The position numbers and the translations under genes were made by a program. DNA of 58,987 bases, taken from NCBI GenBank assembly GCA_017307355.1, contig JAFKFG010000021.1:1-58987 (forward strand). The letters run 5' to 3'. Below, in pieces: positions 57,209-58,987 of the stretch. How positions within the stretch are numbered: position 1 is the stretch's first letter; the number at the start of each line of letters is the position of its first letter. This stretch comes from Alphaproteobacteria bacterium. GTDB taxonomy: Bacteria; Pseudomonadota; Alphaproteobacteria; Micropepsales; Micropepsaceae. The notes beneath the pieces are model-generated. The model saw only the letters and a list, made by a program, of their open reading frames with translations. It was not told the origin of the DNA and did not search any database.

Positions 57209-58987
57209 ATGTCGCTGTCTCGCTTCTTCATCGACCGGCCGGTTTTCGCCTGGGTCATCGCCATCGTGATCATGCTGGCGGGCGGCATCGCCGCCTTCAG
57301 CCTGCCGGTCGAGCAATATCCCACCATCGCTCCGCCGGCGGTTTCGGTGAACGCGATCTATCCGGGCGCGGACGCGGCCACGGTGCAGAACTCCGTCACC
57401 CAGGTGATCGAGCAGCAGCTCACCGGCCTGGATAACCTTCTTTATTTCTCCTCCTCGTCCAATTCGGACGGTTCGGTGGCGATCACCGCGACCTTCGCGC
57501 CGGGCACCAATGCCGACATCGCCCAGGTGCAGGTGCAGAACAAAGTGCAGCAGGCGGTGGCGCAGCTACCCAGCCAGGTACAGCAGCTGGGCGTGACGGT
57601 CGCCAAGGCGCAGACCAACTTCCTTCTGGTCGTTGCCATGTATGACGATACCGGACGCTACACGACCCTGGACGTGTCGGACTTCATGACGTCCCACATG
57701 CAGGACTCGCTCAGCCGCGTCACCGGGGTGGGCAACATTCAGAATTTCGGCGCCCAGTATGCGATGCGCATCTGGCTCGACCCTTATAAATTGCACAATT
57801 ACGGCCTGCAGCCGTCCGACATTCGCGCCGCAGTCCAAGCGCAGAACGTCCAGGTCTCCGCCGGCTCGATCGGCGGCCAGCCCGCCATTCCCGGCCAGGC
57901 GATGAACGCCACGGTCACGGCCCAATCCCAGCTTCAGACGCCCGACCAGTTCCGCAACATCATCCTGAAGAGTACGCCCGACGGCGCGGTGGTGCATCTG
58001 TCGGACGTCGCCCGCGTCGAACTGGGCGGCGACAATTATGCCGTGATCAGCGAGATGAACGGCCACCCGGCCGCGGGTTTCGCCATCATGCCGGCGCCGG
58101 GCGCGAACGCCCTCAAGCTGGTGGACGCGGTGAAGAAGCGCGCGCTGGCGATGGAGCCGACCTTCCCGCCGGGCATGAAGATGATCTTCCCGGTGGACAA
58201 TACCGAGTTCATCCGCCTCTCCATCAAGGACGTGGTCAAGACCCTGGTCGAAGCCATCCTGCTGGTGGTTCTGGTCATGTATGTGTTCCTGCAGAATTGG
58301 CGCACCACCCTGGTGCCCGCCGTGGCGGTGCCGGTGGTGCTGCTGGGCACCTTCGGCGTTCTGGCGGCCGCCGGCTATTCGATCAATACCCTCACCCTGT
58401 TCGCCCTGGTGCTGGTGATCGGCCTTCTGGTCGACGACGCCATCGTGGTGGTGGAAAATGTCGAGCGCATCATGCGCGAGGAAGGCTTGCCGCCGCGCGA
58501 AGCCACCTTGCGTTCGATGCAGGAAATCACCGGCGCCTTGATCGGCATTGGCCTGGTGCTGACGGCGGTGTTCCTGCCCATGGCCTTCTTCGGCGGTTCG
58601 ACCGGCATCATCTACCGGCAATTCTCGGTCACCATCGTCGCGGCCATGTCGCTGTCGATCATGTGCGCCCTGATCCTCACCCCAGCTCTGTGCGCCACCT
58701 TGCTCAAGCCCATCGAAGGCGGCCACCATCAGCATGCGGGCGGCCTGCTCGGCCGCTTCTTCACCTGGTTCAATGCCAGCTTCGACGCCACCCGCGATGC
58801 CTATCACCGCAATCTGGGCAAGGTGCTGAGCCGCACCCGGCTGGTGATGGTGGTCTATGGCCTGATCGTTCTGGTCATGGTGGGCCTGTTCTATCGCCTG
58901 CCGACGGGCTTTTTGCCCGATGAAGATCAGGGCTTCATCATCAACCTGATCAACCTGCCTTCGGGTACCACCCAGCCCAAGACCCTG
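57209..58987 (+). CDS. RND efflux permease (AcrB/MexB type), 3' end outside window
   Basis: The first 593 residues of an HAE1-family proton-driven pump, normally about 1,040 residues. The start is MSLSRFFIDRPVFAWVIAIV; then the porter domain (LPVEQYPTIAPPAVSVNAIY), spans at about 340-500 with the proton relay Asp pair in LVIGLLVDDAIVVVENVER, and the beginning of the second half (LPTGFLPDEDQGFI). AAGGAG precedes the ATG. Together with the adaptor it likely exports hydrophobic compounds. No repressor gene lies in the window. Confidence 0.93.
   Translation, partial: MSLSRFFIDRPVFAWVIAIVIMLAGGIAAFSLPVEQYPTIAPPAVSVNAIYPGADAATVQNSVTQVIEQQLTGLDNLLYFSSSSNSDGSVAITATFAPGTNADIAQVQVQNKVQQAVAQLPSQVQQLGVTVAKAQTNFLLVVAMYDDTGRYTTLDVSDFMTSHMQDSLSRVTGVGNIQNFGAQYAMRIWLDPYKLHNYGLQPSDIRAAVQAQNVQVSAGSIGGQPAIPGQAMNATVTAQSQLQTPDQFRNIILKSTPDGAVVHLSDVARVELGGDNYAVISEMNGHPAAGFAIMPAPGANALKLVDAVKKRALAMEPTFPPGMKMIFPVDNTEFIRLSIKDVVKTLVEAILLVVLVMYVFLQNWRTTLVPAVAVPVVLLGTFGVLAAAGYSINTLTLFALVLVIGLLVDDAIVVVENVERIMREEGLPPREATLRSMQEITGALIGIGLVLTAVFLPMAFFGGSTGIIYRQFSVTIVAAMSLSIMCALILTPALCATLLKPIEGGHHQHAGGLLGRFFTWFNASFDATRDAYHRNLGKVLSRTRLVMVVYGLIVLVMVGLFYRLPTGFLPDEDQGFIINLINLPSGTTQPKTL

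Noticed and set aside
1..58987. CRISPR array, insertion sequence or prophage
   Set aside because: No regularly spaced repeats, transposase, integrase or phage structural genes were seen anywhere in the window.

Overview
The window is chromosomal DNA from an alphaproteobacterium. The evidence is a complete bacteriohopanepolyol (hopanoid) gene cluster, an alphaproteobacterial serC-serA pair, a sigma-32 gene and several small protein families typical of that class (DUF3775, DUF6894, DUF2934, UrcA). A Rhizomicrobium/Micropepsaceae-like organism is a guess from gene content, not a demonstrated placement.

Bases 1-22,000 form a stress and carbon-storage block. It holds a c-type cytochrome, a three-BON-domain protein, a CBS-pair protein, a host-attachment-family protein, a bacterial homologue of archaeal CDP-archaeol synthase, a glycogen set (glgP, glgA plus a DUF2934 protein, glgB, glgX, malQ), hsp20, a broken urcA-family gene, DUF3775, a second-type ftsH, chaB, pfkB and ppsA. 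The gaps in front of these genes carry 13 palindromes of the FNR/FixK type (TTGA-N6-TCAA and close variants), mostly 30-60 bases before a start codon. I read this as one oxygen-responsive regulon that stores glycogen, burns it through glycolysis and protects proteins under low oxygen. Two genes, ppsA and probably pfkB, look leaderless. One box precedes no gene but a possible small RNA ending in a clear intrinsic terminator. By eye this block has lower GC than the rest, and it ends near a tRNA-Glu(CUC) gene whose 3' end faces it, so it may be an acquired island.

Bases 22,600-30,100 are housekeeping: tRNA-Glu, a DUF6894 protein, a JAMM-type peptidase, a one-span membrane protein, rluD, rpoH (with a sigma-32-like promoter), a second DUF3775 gene, serC (with a terminator-like hairpin inside its first codons), serA and chorismate mutase. 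A two-hairpin repeat family sits directly behind the stop codons of rpoH, serA, hpnN and hpnM.

Bases 30,300-51,900 are the hopanoid region: mlaA-hpnN (+), ispA-hpnM (-), ispH-hpnH (+), then a long minus-strand operon hpnI-hpnJ-hpnK-(two diiron proteins)-hpnL-hpnA-hpnB-hpnC-hpnD-hpnE-shc-hpnG. Together these genes make C15 precursor, squalene, hopene, adenosylhopane, and the cyclitol-ether head group, with candidate envelope transport proteins. The two tandem ferritin-like proteins inside the operon keep a full E/ExxH/E/ExxH diiron ligand set and have no assigned role in hopanoid synthesis; they are the best candidates for a new enzyme step here.

Bases 52,000-58,987 hold a MetA-like acyltransferase homologue that seems to lack its catalytic cysteine, a GNAT-like protein, a polysaccharide deacetylase, a dihydrouridine synthase and an RND efflux pair cut by the window end.
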